In this document: piece by piece, positions 42,910-52,398 of the stretch
Layout of the letters: every line of letters begins with the position of its first letter
Position numbering within the stretch: position 1 is the first letter of the stretch
Assembly (NCBI GenBank): GCA_040219575.1
Contig: JAVJSD010000045.1
Location: 1 to 64,000, forward strand
Reading direction: 5' to 3'
DNA length: 64,000 nucleotides
Origin: JAVJSD01 sp040219575
GTDB taxonomy: Bacteria > Planctomycetota > Planctomycetia > Pirellulales > Pirellulaceae
The notes under the pieces: generated by a model
Database searches by the model: none
Told to the model about the DNA's origin: nothing
Seen by the model: the letters and a program-made list of their open reading frames with translations, nothing else
Position numbers and translations under genes: made by a program

Positions 42910-44340
42910 CTACTTCGCCAACGCCTCCCGCACAAATCGCCGATCGGCGTCGGAGAGCTGGTCCAGCCGCACTTGCAACTCCTGGCCGTTCTCGCGGCGG
43001 AGATAGACCAGATCGCCGGCCGTCTCCAGCAGCCGCGCCTCGACGGTGAATTTGCCGTCGGCGCTGGTCCAAACACGCAGTCTCGAAAATGCGGCCGGCA
43101 AAGCGGGAGGCGAATCCGCGCCACTTGGCGGACCGGCTGCCGGGGGCGAGGTCTCAGGCGGCAGCATGGCGATCGGCTTGAGTCGCAACTCGGCGGCCAG
43201 GGGAGGCGCGACCGGCTTGCCGATGAAACTGCCGATCTCCCATAGCAGCACCGTTCCCTCGTGGTCCGACGCCGCCAGACGCTGGCCGTCGGCCGAGGCG
43301 GCCAGACGACCGATGCGGCCGCTGCCGGGTTCGCCCAGCGGCGCTTGCCGCAGCACCGCCCGGGGGCGGCCGGTGGCGGCGTCCCACAGCGAGACGGTCG
43401 TGCCCCGCGCGTGCGACGAAGCGGCGGCCACGGTTTCACCATCGGCGAGAAACACGACGTCGGGGCAAAGGTTGCCTGAACCCGAAAGCGTGGCGGTCTT
43501 CTCCCCCGACGCCAAGTCCCACACGACGACTTCCGTGGCGTACAACTTCGAGGCGACGCGTTTTCCATCGGGCGACACCGAGACGCCCACGACATCGTAA
43601 TCGCCCTGGTCGCTGAGCGTGACGGCGCATTGGCCGGTCTGCACGTCCCATATACAGAGCCCCCCTTCGCTGGTGCCGATCGCCACCCGGGCGGCGTCGG
43701 GAAAGACATCGAGTGCGCGAATCGGCAGGTCGCCCGTCGCGTGGGCGAAGCGAGGCTGGCCCTGGCCCAGATTCCAGCCGACGACCTGCTTGCCATTGGT
43801 GGCGGTGTCGGCCGGTTTGGCGTTGGCGTCGGCGGTCGGTTCGACCGCGGTGGCGTTGAATCCGGCGACGACCACGCCGCCGTCGCGAAGGAAACAGACG
43901 TCGATCAAGCGATCGAAGTCGAGCCCCGGCGGCTGTTTGCTCTTGAGATCCGCATCGAGCCATCGCAGGCCGCCGTCCTTCCCCTCGAACACCAGCCGCG
44001 CGCCGTCGAGCGACAGCGCCGCCAGGTTCGGCGCCGCCGATTGCTCGAGCAACTTCACTTTCTTCGCCACGTCCCACAACTGCACCACGCCGCTCGTTCC
44101 ATAGTCGGTGTTCCCCGCGACCGCCAGCAGTTTGCCATCGGCCGTGATCGCCAGGTCGCGAATCTCGACCAGACCGGTCTCCAGCCGGTCGCCGGGCAGC
44201 GACTCGCTGGGCTGCGACTCGGTGGGCGGCGACTCGGTGGGTTGCTCTGCCCGGGCGGCGGCGACGAGCAACATCGCGGCCAGGCAGGCGGAGAGTTGAA
44301 TCAACGGCCGACGGCGAACACAAGAGACTTTCTGAATCAC
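42910..44340 (-). CDS. secreted WD40 protein with C-terminal SHD1 domain
   Basis: A 476-residue protein with a signal peptide and a short Thr/Glu/Ser/Pro linker (TESPPTESQPSESLPGD). WD40-type blades follow from about residue 55 to 380 (LWDVAKKVKLLEQ, CIWDVQTGQCAVTL, SLWDAATGRPRAVL, LLWEIG). The last 60 residues (LRVWTSADGKFTVEARLLET... LDQLSDADRRFVREAL) match the SHD1 fold known from Sla1. The linker DNA has GACTCGGTGGGC-type repeats. A protein-binding scaffold at the envelope is an inference. Confidence 0.82.
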   Translation of the reverse strand: MIQKVSCVRRRPLIQLSACLAAMLLVAAARAEQPTESPPTESQPSESLPGDRLETGLVEIRDLAITADGKLLAVAGNTDYGTSGVVQLWDVAKKVKLLEQSAAPNLAALSLDGARLVFEGKDGGLRWLDADLKSKQPPGLDFDRLIDVCFLRDGGVVVAGFNATAVEPTADANAKPADTATNGKQVVGWNLGQGQPRFAHATGDLPIRALDVFPDAARVAIGTSEGGLCIWDVQTGQCAVTLSDQGDYDVVGVSVSPDGKRVASKLYATEVVVWDLASGEKTATLSGSGNLCPDVVFLADGETVAAASSHARGTTVSLWDAATGRPRAVLRQAPLGEPGSGRIGRLAASADGQRLAASDHEGTVLLWEIGSFIGKPVAPPLAAELRLKPIAMLPPETSPPAAGPPSGADSPPALPAAFSRLRVWTSADGKFTVEARLLETAGDLVYLRRENGQELQVRLDQLSDADRRFVREALAK

Positions 44341-44927
44341 GATTGGCGACTCCTATCCGACGGCTGCGCGGCGCTGATTTCACCCGGCGCTGATTTCACG
44401 CGGGGCCGAATTCACCCGAAAAGAACGAACCCCGACTCGATCGCGGAATGCGACTGACGACAACGTCCTTGCTCCCCCTGCCAACCTCGTCCCGGAATCG
44501 GGTGCGCTGCTGGCGACATCATTCCCCTGACCCCAGTCTAGTGCCGGCCTGGGAAGATCGCAATGATTTCCCACTTGATCACACGCGCATGACGACGTTC
44601 GTGCGTCATTTCGCTAGCCATACCAGCCCCCTCACCAGGCGCACCTTGCGCCGTCTGAATAATCGAGATGCGCGCTACAATGGAATCCTAGAAGCGGCGG
44701 CCAGGGAGTTTCGGGCGACCAGGCACTCGCCCGGCGTCGCTTCTCGACAAGATTTCCAAATGACCGACGAATTAGACGAATTACGTGGGCGGCAAGACGC
44801 CAATTTCTTCGATTGATCGGCCGATGCCATCGACCAAGGCCCGGCGAGCACGATCGTAGACAAAACCCCCAATCGGTGCTAGAAACTGCATCGGCGATGT
44901 TTCGATCCGGCACGGAGCAAATCTGCG
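44341..44927. other. gene-free region
   Basis: It starts with two 16-bp units GGCGCTGATTTCACCC (44370-44401) and a decayed third. A 122-codon plus-strand ORF (44448-44816) has no ribosome site, and its product is Arg/Ser-rich; I do not call it. A CTACAAT box is near 44677. I see nothing else. Confidence 0.45.
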
Positions 44928-45263
44928 ATGTTCGACAACGCGTTAATCCTGGCCCAACGCGGCGGCGACCCCGCCGCCGGCGCCGCCATTGGTTTGTGCT
45001 TCTTGCTGTTCATGTTGGGGATGGTCACCTTCGCGATCGCCACGGCGGCGTTTCACATCTGGATGCTCATCGATTGTGCAATCTACGAATCCAAGATGCC
45101 CGACAATCAGATCGTGATGTGGATTCTGTTGATCATCTTCTTGGGCGCCATCGGAGCGGTCGCCTACTACTTCGGCCGCCGTCCCTACAACCGCCCGGGG
45201 ATGGGTTCCTACAAAGCCTATCAACCGCCGCCGCAGGACCCCTACTGGCGGCCGCCGTATTAA
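44928..45263 (+). CDS. PLDc_N-like small membrane protein
   Basis: A 111-residue protein with two membrane helices. The second helix region (WMLIDCAIYESKMPDNQIVMW, then LLIIFLGAIGAVAYYFGRRP) is the phospholipase D nuclease N-terminal (PLDc_N) motif, W-x-x-x-D-...-W-x-x-x-x-x-x-x-x-G. The tail is Pro/Tyr-rich and cytosolic or periplasmic. GGAG lies about 11 nt before the ATG. Function unknown. Confidence 0.75.
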   Translation: MFDNALILAQRGGDPAAGAAIGLCFLLFMLGMVTFAIATAAFHIWMLIDCAIYESKMPDNQIVMWILLIIFLGAIGAVAYYFGRRPYNRPGMGSYKAYQPPPQDPYWRPPY

Positions 45264-45769
45264 GGTGGATTATTCATCGGCCGCTGGGCGTTCGCGGCGT
45301 CCGGATGGCGGGGGGTATTTCCGTAGCATGGCCGCCCTCGGCCGTGAAGTAGCGCTGCACCAAGCGGCCCTCTCTTCCCGAAGGCCCGCGTGAGCGAAGG
45401 CGACGCTACCCTGCCCGCGGATCGAAGCAATCGCCGACGCTCCCTTTGATGGACCGCCGAATCACGGCCGGGGGCGGCCATGCTACTTGCTTCGCTGTCG
45501 CCAGCCTTACCGGAGCCCGGATCGGATTCGGTTGAACCTGGCAAGGTGCTGATGAATGTGCTGATGAATAAACCGGGATTAAGGTGGCTCGACGACCAAC
45601 CAAATCGCCTCATTGGCCGCCCTGGAAGCACGAAGCGCAAGCGAGTGAGTGATTTGCGGTCAGCCCTACTCGCTAGTGCTTTGTGACGGCTTGATCTTCG
45701 AGTAGCTGAACTCGTGAGAGTTCAGCAGTTCGTGACGACGTCTGAGATTCCAAGAGTACCTTTTCACTT
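45264..45769. other. gene-free region with repeats
   Basis: CGAAGCGCAAGCGAGTGAGT (45631-45650), a sequence that I recall as a common dispersed element in planctomycete genomes, a decayed family A repeat (45702-45740) and the tandem array at 45759-45810. No gene is convincing. Confidence 0.5.
45702..45740. repeat. decayed family A palindromic repeat
   Basis: GTAGCTGAACTCGTGAGAGT then TCAGC and TTCGTGACGAC. It has the same arm pattern as the copies at 30332 and 36701 but with the middle lost. Confidence 0.5.
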
Positions 45770-45810
45770 TTACCTTTTCACTTTTACCTTTTCACTTTCG
45801 CCTTTTCCCC
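45759..45810 (-). repeat. 14-bp tandem repeat at the end of the membrane protein gene
   Basis: Three units CCTTTTCACTTTTA (45759-45772, 45773-45786, 45787-45800, the last ending CG) and a partial fourth. On the minus strand they code the last residues (SEKVKVKR) and the stop codon of the gene at 45770. Confidence 0.85.
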
Positions 45811-46942
45811 CGCCCGTCTCCCGCAGTTTCCAACCAAGCAACGACGCCCACACCAGATACAGCAACATCACGGCGGCGCCGGCGACGATCATGCCGCGGG
45901 TGGAGTTGGCGATCGTCGCCCCCGTCAGCATCAGGCCGACCGTCCACATCGCCATCCCCAACACGCCGGTCCCGCCGCGGACCAGGCCGACTTGCCACGA
46001 GAGATTCGTGAGCATCATGCCGCCGGCGCAGTACAGCCCGTTGGCGGCGGCGGGACTCAATTGCTGATACCAGGCCGTGGCCAGCGCGAATCCGACTTCA
46101 TCGATCTGCGGTCGAGCCGCCCAGGCGATTTGGGTCGTCTCGCCGCACAGGTCCAACAGCACGCCGAAGCCCACAATCAGGCAGCCCGAGATGGCGCCGG
46201 TGCGCGTCTCGGGAAACGGCCACAGCCGCGACGCCCAGGCGATGCACAACGCCAGCAGGCTGATCGACGACACCGCCCACGCCAGCCACACGGCGGTCCA
46301 CAGCGCGCGATGCTCGTGCACCCACTCGCGGCGCGAGGCGATCGACTCGCCCAATTCGGTGCCCGGCGCAATCGCGAGCAGTCCCACGCACGCCGCCAGG
46401 TGCACCGCCACGCTCAGCCAGATGATGGCGCTAACCCGCATCGGCCAGCCCCGGAGCAAGTAGGCCAGCATCGGGAACCACCAGATAATGTCTCCCAACA
46501 GCACCAGCGGGAAGGTCTGAACGGGCCACTGCTCTTGCCACACCGCGACGAGCCAGCCGAGGGGGCCGGCGATCTTGGTGAGCAGCCCCAAAGCCACCGG
46601 CAGGTCGGCGCGTTGCGGACGCCAGGCGGCGTAGGCGTACAGCAGACCGCACAGGCCCACAATCACGGCGACGGCGGGCCAGGGCGCCGGCTTCTCGGGC
46701 GGCTCCATCCGCAGCAACAGGCCGAAGAAGGCGCGCGGCCAGAGACCGCTCCACAGAGCGAAAACGATGTTGTAGATCGCGGCCAGCGCGAACAGGGCTC
46801 GATAGACGTTCACCAGCGACTCACTTGCGGGCAGCGCCTCGGCTGCGACTCGGATCGGCCGCGCTGCTCGACTGCCTGTTCGCCATTGTGCGGAGGTTCG
46901 CTCCACAATTGAAGAGGGTGAAGCCAGAAGACCGAGAGTCAC
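45770..46942 (-). CDS. polytopic membrane protein
   Basis: Up to 390 residues with about nine to ten hydrophobic helices (VIVGLCGLLYAYAAW, LGLLTKIAGPLGWLVAV, LVLLGDIIWWFPMLAYLL and more). The given start adds an Arg-rich 43 residues before VNVYRALFALAAIYN; a GTG at 46813 would be a more natural beginning, so the start is unsure. The C-terminus has run into a tandem repeat. No family with a known role is recognised. Confidence 0.65.
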   Translation of the reverse strand: MTLGLLASPSSIVERTSAQWRTGSRAARPIRVAAEALPASESLVNVYRALFALAAIYNIVFALWSGLWPRAFFGLLLRMEPPEKPAPWPAVAVIVGLCGLLYAYAAWRPQRADLPVALGLLTKIAGPLGWLVAVWQEQWPVQTFPLVLLGDIIWWFPMLAYLLRGWPMRVSAIIWLSVAVHLAACVGLLAIAPGTELGESIASRREWVHEHRALWTAVWLAWAVSSISLLALCIAWASRLWPFPETRTGAISGCLIVGFGVLLDLCGETTQIAWAARPQIDEVGFALATAWYQQLSPAAANGLYCAGGMMLTNLSWQVGLVRGGTGVLGMAMWTVGLMLTGATIANSTRGMIVAGAAVMLLYLVWASLLGWKLRETGGGKGESEKVKVKR

Positions 46943-46992
46943 GGCCGGCGACGCGCGGTTGACTTGCCGACGACGCGGACGAAACTAGAGAT

Positions 46993-47565
46993 ATGTCTCG
47001 CATCCGAACTTTTCTGGCATTGGATGTCGGCGACGAGATTCGTCGCCGCGCCGCCCAACTCATCAAGACGCTTCGCAGCGACGGCGACGACATCAAATGG
47101 GTCGAGCGGGACAACCTGCACATCACGCTCAACTTCCTGGGCGACGTGAACGACAACGAGGTTCACGACGTCTGCCAGGTGGCGACGCGGGCGGCGGCCG
47201 CGCTGCCGCTATTTGAAATGGAGTGCGTGGGCGTCGGGGCGTTTCCCCACGTGGGCCATCCGCGAACGATCTGGATCGGCGTCCAGCAGGGGAGCGAGGC
47301 CGTCTGCCGCCTGCAGGAGGAATTGGCCGTCGCCCTGACGGATCTCGGATTTCCTCACGAGCACCGCCAGTACAAGCCGCATCTCACCCTGGGACGTTCG
47401 CGGCGCGGCGGACGCACGCGGCATTTGACGAGCCGCCTGGTGGAGCTGGGCGAGTTTCAAGCCGGACGCTGCATCATTGAGGAGGTCGTCGTGTACTCCA
47501 GCATCCTCGAATCGACCGGCCCGATCTATCATCCGCTGGCTCACGTGCCGCTGGCCGACGCGTAG
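46993..47565 (+). CDS. thpR: RNA 2',3'-cyclic phosphodiesterase (2H family)
   Basis: A 190-residue 2H phosphoesterase with the two catalytic motifs H43-I-T45 (LHITLNFLG) and H130-L-T132 (PHLTLGR). ThpR opens 2',3'-cyclic phosphates in RNA and can ligate tRNA halves in vitro. The length and motif spacing of 87 residues fit. Divergent from the membrane protein gene and convergent with the sulfatase gene. Confidence 0.9.
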   Translation: MSRIRTFLALDVGDEIRRRAAQLIKTLRSDGDDIKWVERDNLHITLNFLGDVNDNEVHDVCQVATRAAAALPLFEMECVGVGAFPHVGHPRTIWIGVQQGSEAVCRLQEELAVALTDLGFPHEHRQYKPHLTLGRSRRGGRTRHLTSRLVELGEFQAGRCIIEEVVVYSSILESTGPIYHPLAHVPLADA

Positions 47566-47613
47566 CGGCCGACACGTAGCGTCCGACACGTAGCGGCCGA
47601 CATCCCCCGCGGT

Positions 47614-48915
47614 TCAGCCGCCGGCGGCCAATCGATCGAGCGCGGCTTGAAGCTGCTTGCGGGCGGCGGCCGCATCGGCGCCTCCTTCGCCTTCGGCAAG
47701 CGGACGCTTCTCGCGAGGATCGTTCTGCATGTCGATCAGACGGCCGTCGTTGTACAGTTTCCAGTCCTGCGTTCGTACAAAATGCCCGCCGCCTCGGCCT
47801 TCGGCGAACGCCCACTCGCGAGCAGCCTTGGATGCACCGTGCAAACGCGGCAGGAAACTCCGGCCGTCGATCTCGACGCCGGCGGGAGTCTTCCCCTCGC
47901 CCAATTCGGCGAGCGTGGCGAAGTAGTCGCTCATGTCGACCAGATCGTCGACCACCTGGCCCGACTCGATCGTGCTCGGCCAGTTGGCGATCAGCGGCAC
48001 GTTGGTGCCGAGGTTGGTCAATTCTCCCTTGCCGCCGGGAACCGCCTCGTCGCCTTTCATCGAGACGACTTTTTCGTAGATGTACTTCCCGTCGCGCGCG
48101 GTGGCGATGGTGCTCTTGGAGGTGCCGTTGTCGCCGGTGAAGAGGATCAGCGTGTTGTCGCGGAGCTTCAGTCGATCGAGCGCGTCGACCATCACGCCGA
48201 CTTGCCGGTCCATCGACTCGATCATCTCGTGATAGCTGAGATAACGGCCGCTGGGCGCGAAAGGGACGGGCTCCTTCAGGTCGTCGGTCACGTTGTGGCA
48301 CAACGCCATCGAGTAGAAGGCGAAGAAGGGCCGCTCGCGATTGCGCTCCATGAAGTCGATCAGGAATTCGCAATAGACGTCGGGACCGTAGCGGCCGGCG
48401 GTGTCGTCTCGCACCTTGCCGTTCTGGTAGATCATGGGGTCGTGGTAGCGCGGCCCTTCATGCCAGCCGAACAGGCACGACTCGTCGAAACCCAGCCGCT
48501 GCGGATGGTGCGGGTCGCGGTTCATCATCGTCAGCTGCCATTTGCCGGCGACCGCCGTGGCGTAGCCCGCCTGCTTCATCACGTGGGCGATCGTCTGCGA
48601 CTCGGCCTGTTTGGGAAACGATCCCCAGCCGGGATGGTTCAGGCGGAACGGATAGCGGCCGGTGAGCAGGCAAATCCGCGTGGGGTGGCAGACCGGCATG
48701 GCGTGGGCGTAGTCGAACCGCATCCCTTCGGCCGCCAGTCGATCGATCCGCGGCGTGGCGTGCGATGTGCCGCCATAGCAGCCGATCGGTTCGCAGCCAA
48801 CGTCGTCGGCCAGAATCAACAGCACGCTGGGAAGCCGCGGCGCTCGATCGGCGGCATGCAGCGAGGCGGCCAGCAGACAGTATGCGGCGCAAGAGACGAC
48901 AAACAGAGAACGCAT
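47614..48915 (-). CDS. formylglycine-dependent sulfatase
   Basis: A 433-residue secreted sulfatase. After the signal peptide (MRSLFVVSCAAYCLLAASLHAA), LLILADDVGCEPIGCYGG holds metal ligands D37-D38. The C76-H-P-T-R80 motif gives the formylglycine (VCHPTRICLLTGR). FTGDNGTSKS and KWQLTMMN are further active-site segments. A very strong GGAGGAA site fixes the start. The substrate is a sulfate ester, probably from a polysaccharide, but cannot be read. No maturase gene is nearby. Confidence 0.92.
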   Translation of the reverse strand: MRSLFVVSCAAYCLLAASLHAADRAPRLPSVLLILADDVGCEPIGCYGGTSHATPRIDRLAAEGMRFDYAHAMPVCHPTRICLLTGRYPFRLNHPGWGSFPKQAESQTIAHVMKQAGYATAVAGKWQLTMMNRDPHHPQRLGFDESCLFGWHEGPRYHDPMIYQNGKVRDDTAGRYGPDVYCEFLIDFMERNRERPFFAFYSMALCHNVTDDLKEPVPFAPSGRYLSYHEMIESMDRQVGVMVDALDRLKLRDNTLILFTGDNGTSKSTIATARDGKYIYEKVVSMKGDEAVPGGKGELTNLGTNVPLIANWPSTIESGQVVDDLVDMSDYFATLAELGEGKTPAGVEIDGRSFLPRLHGASKAAREWAFAEGRGGGHFVRTQDWKLYNDGRLIDMQNDPREKRPLAEGEGGADAAAARKQLQAALDRLAAGG

Positions 48916-49153
48916 GGTGATTCCTCCAGGAGGGGCGACTGCATCGGGATCGTCTGGCGGGACGCCCAGTATACCAGCGCGGCGCGGAGGATTCACCGAA
49001 GGGCGGCGATTGCCGGCCCTGATGGTGCGGCGCCCAGATGGTGCGGCGCCCAGATGTACGAATTGCGAACGAGCGAGCTACGGTTCAATCTCGCGAATGA
49101 AACCCACTTGCTCGCGCTGCGTGCTTGTAGGTCCGACCCAGCCGGTGGGCGCG

Positions 49154-49405
49154 TCAGGAATTCACGCGTTTGGGAATCGTGAACGAGTACAGCATCACGA
49201 CGGCGCCCATCGAGATCAGCGTCCAGGGCGCCCATTCGGGCGGCTGGATCTCCTTGGGATTCTCGGTGGACACGGACTCCGCGAACGCTCCGGAAGATGC
49301 GGGTTTGGATGCGGAGCTCGCCAACACCGCCTTGTCGATCAGGAGGCATTCCGCGCCCAGGATGCAGAGACTGATGCCGATGGCCAATGCAAGTGCTCGC
49401 CACAT
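49154..49405 (-). CDS. small two-helix membrane protein
   Basis: An 83-residue protein, MWRALALAIGISLCILGAEC at the start and PPEWAPWTLISMGAVVMLYS near the end: two membrane helices around a polar loop. GAGGAA lies 7-9 nt before the ATG. The ORF is open 85 codons further but lacks support. Of a type I recall as common in Pirellulales; function unknown. Confidence 0.75.
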   Translation of the reverse strand: MWRALALAIGISLCILGAECLLIDKAVLASSASKPASSGAFAESVSTENPKEIQPPEWAPWTLISMGAVVMLYSFTIPKRVNS

Positions 49406-49694
49406 AACGGTTTCCTCGGTGAACATTCTGGCGAAGGCGCCGACGAAGAGACGGCTGCGTTTACGGCGGGCGCAGCCCAGTTCGCATCCAACGCATCGAC
49501 ACGCGCCGGCCGCTGCGTGGAAGGATTCTGCGTCGCTCGCTACAACCGCTCGGTCCGGTTGCAGCGGCTGCGGCGATTCCAGAATATTGACGGCCCATGC
49601 GGTTTGCGACGGCGGCGCAACGCGCAAAACTTGCCACCGGCGGCCGCCGCCTTGTATCATGCAGGAGGTTCAAACCTTCTCGCCCGAGTGCTTG

Positions 49695-50756
49695 ATGCCG
49701 CTTCGCTCCCCATCACGAAGGTTCCACCGCCGGCGCCGCCTGGCCATCGCATGGGCGTGCGCGGCTGCGGCGTTGAGCGCCCCGTTGAGCGCCCCATTGG
49801 CGGTTGTTTCCGCGCAAGAGGGCCTTCTTCAGGCCTCGCCCCAGCAGGTGCTTCAGAGTCATGGTTTGATTCGCCAGGGAACCGGCCGATTGTGGATTGT
49901 GGCCAGCGAGGTCGATCTCAAACGGCGCCTCGACAAGTTGCCGGCCTTCGAGAGAACCGTCAAGGACCACGAGCAGCAGTTGGCCGCCAGAATCAATCGC
50001 AACGCCCAGGATTGGGCCGCACGCAACCAGGCGATCAAGAGCCTCAAGTCCGCCAAGACCGACGCGCAGAAACGCTCGCTGAAGCAGCAGATCGAGCAAC
50101 TGAAGGACGCCTGCGTCAAGCCCGAGGAGCTGGGCAAGCATCGCGACGTGCAGTCGCTATTGATCGAATTGGCGACCGAGCGGAACGAACTGTTGCTGTC
50201 GGTGCTGGCGGCCCGTCGCGATTTTGAGCAGATGACCGCGGCGTATGAGCGACTGGCCGACGAGCAGCAGGTGCAGCAGGCGCTGATGAAACTAAGCCAA
50301 GACGCTCGGTTGGGGCCGGCGCAAAGCTACGAGGCGGCGATGAAGCAACTCGACGACGTGCAGCGGCTCGTGGCGACCGACTGGCAGCCGTTGTTCCAGC
50401 AGAGTGGTCTGTGGCGCGTCAACGGCATCGTGGACGAAAGGGCGGCCACCACGTTCACCTGGGAGCCCAAAGGCGATCGCCTGCTGCTCTCGGGGGGAGT
50501 CGCCGAATTGGCGGGGCTGCTGCTCGTCGCGGGAAAGGACGCCGAACTGCGTTTCGGCGGTCGGCGTGTCGTCGCGCGGCGGGTCGTCGTACCGAGCTTG
50601 CGCTTCGGCGGCTGCTTGCTGCACGACATCGACGCATTCATCCTGCCGCCCGAGGCCGAGGACCTGGGATCGAGGATTGGTCCGGGCGTATTCGGTTCGC
50701 TCGAGGCGGAGATCCAGCCCGAGCGACTGCGGCTGCTGATCCGCGATCCCCGCTGA
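49695..50756 (+). CDS. secreted protein with degenerate retropepsin-like domain
   Basis: About 353 residues. A signal peptide (RRRRLAIAWACAAAALSAPL) leads into a coiled coil (about 70-220, KRRLDKLPAFERTVKDHEQQ and on). The C-terminal 120 residues (VNGIVDERAATTFTWEPKGD, LLLSGGVAELAGLLL, and GPGVFGSLEAEIQPERLRLL) follow the layout of retropepsin-like domains, but the catalytic D-T/S-G is replaced by V-D-E-R. It is thus probably not a protease. The start is unsure: ATG at 49695 or 49659; AGGAGG at about 49662-49667 fits neither well. Confidence 0.6.
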   Translation: MPLRSPSRRFHRRRRLAIAWACAAAALSAPLSAPLAVVSAQEGLLQASPQQVLQSHGLIRQGTGRLWIVASEVDLKRRLDKLPAFERTVKDHEQQLAARINRNAQDWAARNQAIKSLKSAKTDAQKRSLKQQIEQLKDACVKPEELGKHRDVQSLLIELATERNELLLSVLAARRDFEQMTAAYERLADEQQVQQALMKLSQDARLGPAQSYEAAMKQLDDVQRLVATDWQPLFQQSGLWRVNGIVDERAATTFTWEPKGDRLLLSGGVAELAGLLLVAGKDAELRFGGRRVVARRVVVPSLRFGGCLLHDIDAFILPPEAEDLGSRIGPGVFGSLEAEIQPERLRLLIRDPR

Positions 50757-50825
50757 AGGCGAGCCGCCCGCCGCGACCGCCCCCATTTTCAAGATTCTCT
50801 TGTCGCTTGCGAGTCGCGGTTGCTT

Positions 50826-50831
50826 TAGAAT
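50826..50831 (+). promoter_or_regulatory. putative -10 box of the TPR gene
   Basis: TAGAAT in CTTTAGAATTGGAGC, 78 bp before the ATG. The same context, CTTTAGAATCGGCGC, is before the Lon-like gene. Confidence 0.35.
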
Positions 50832-50908
50832 TGGAGCGGCGCGGCCCACTGCGGCCCTGTCCTCGTCGCGATCTTTCGCTTGCTCCTTTTCTCCGACAAC
50901 CCGCCACG

Positions 50909-52228
50909 ATGAGCACGCCGCTTCCCACTGGCTCGCAAATGGATGCGCCGATCACCGCCGTGCCTGTCGCGCGCGACGCTCCGCCTCCTCGCCGCAACTG
51001 GCTGGTTTGGCTCGTGTTCGTTGTGCTGATCGGCGGCGGCCTGGTCTGGCTGGTGGTCGAGGAGGGCCCGCGCGAGATCGCCCGCTGGCGCGAGGCGTCG
51101 GCCTGGAACGCGTACTACGCCGGCGACTTCGAGCAGGCGAACAAGCTTCTCGACGAGGCGATCGCCTGGGATCCCGAGCGGGTCGACCTGTATTTGATCA
51201 AGGCCGAATGGCTGATGGAGCAGGGAGAGCTGAACGAGGCCCTGGCCGCGGCCGATCACGCCATCGAACTCGACAAGGGCGAGGTGAAGTCCTACGGCGA
51301 ACGCATCAACTACGCCGTCCGCAGCGAGGTCTATGTGCAACTCGGTCAGCCGGAAGAAGCCGTTGAGGATTGGGAGACGATCGCCCTGGAGAAAGGGATC
51401 GGCGGCAACCCGCAGATTCTCAACGCCAAGGCCTACGCCCGGGCGGTGGGCAACATCGAACTCGAGAAAGCACTGGGCGGGGCGAACATGGCGGTCGAAG
51501 TCCTGGGGAACGACCAAGTCAACGCGGATCGCGCCGGCGTTTTTCTGTACCGGGCGGGTCGACCCGCCTCCGCGGCGCAGATGTTCAACCGTACAATCGA
51601 CGAATTCGCGGCGCGATACGAACAAGTGAAACAGCAACAGGCGGCCGCGCAGGAAGTGGAGCCGTTCCTTGGCGAATTGCTGGATGCATCGGTGTTCGAA
51701 CGGAGGGCGGAGAACGCCACCGCGGCCTACGCGCGGGCTATCGCCTATCGCGGCCAGGCGTATCAAGCGGCGGGCGACGACGAACGAGCCAAGGCCGATC
51801 TCGAGCAAGCCGAGGAGCTGGGCGCCGATTTGGAGGCGACCAAGGCGAGGCTGGAAGACTACGTACCGGACGACATGCAGGAGCTGATCAACCAGGTTTC
51901 GATGCTGGCGGCCTTCCTCGATACGCGCGGCTTCTGCCATCACCGCCTGGGCGACGACCAGGCGGCCCTGCGCGACCTCGAGGTGGCGGTCGAGTTAATT
52001 GAGTCGTTCTACAAATTCGTCCGGTCCCTGCCTGGCGAGCAAGACGGGAGGGCGCTGCTCCCGGCGGACGAACGGAAGCACGTCGTGCAATTGGAGAACA
52101 AGCAGATCGCCGTCATTCGCTACCATCGCGGCTTGGCGCACGAGGGGCTCGGCAACGAAGAGCTCGCCAAGCGAGACTTCGATCGCGTCCGCGAACTCGG
52201 CTTCGAGCCGTCGCCGCAGTTGCATTGA
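50909..52228 (+). CDS. membrane-anchored TPR protein
   Basis: A 439-residue protein. One membrane helix (about 32-50: LVWLVFVVLIGGGLVWLVV) follows a Pro-rich cytosolic start. TPR-like helices then run from about 60 to the end (AYYAGDFEQANKLLDEAI, LIKAEWLMEQGELNEALAAA, IAYRGQAYQAAGDDERAKAD). It is probably a scaffold. The next Met at 50939 is an alternative start. Confidence 0.75.
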   Translation: MSTPLPTGSQMDAPITAVPVARDAPPPRRNWLVWLVFVVLIGGGLVWLVVEEGPREIARWREASAWNAYYAGDFEQANKLLDEAIAWDPERVDLYLIKAEWLMEQGELNEALAAADHAIELDKGEVKSYGERINYAVRSEVYVQLGQPEEAVEDWETIALEKGIGGNPQILNAKAYARAVGNIELEKALGGANMAVEVLGNDQVNADRAGVFLYRAGRPASAAQMFNRTIDEFAARYEQVKQQQAAAQEVEPFLGELLDASVFERRAENATAAYARAIAYRGQAYQAAGDDERAKADLEQAEELGADLEATKARLEDYVPDDMQELINQVSMLAAFLDTRGFCHHRLGDDQAALRDLEVAVELIESFYKFVRSLPGEQDGRALLPADERKHVVQLENKQIAVIRYHRGLAHEGLGNEELAKRDFDRVRELGFEPSPQLH

Positions 52229-52398
52229 CAAGCGGGCGGCGGGGACATGGATGCACTCCTGCGGCAACGTCCGCATCCTCGAGTGAGCACCTGCTCAAGC
52301 ACTTTCCCTCCTCGGTTGTCGGGAAGCGGGATGGAATCGCCATAGCAATGGTAACGTACCTGTGGCGCCTTCCTTCCCTGGGCCGAGGAGTTTTGTCG

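Noticed and set aside
44448..44816. A 122-codon plus-strand ORF in the 44.3-44.9 kb gap
   Set aside because: No ribosome site, odd composition and no fold seen; a shorter start at an inner Met does not help.
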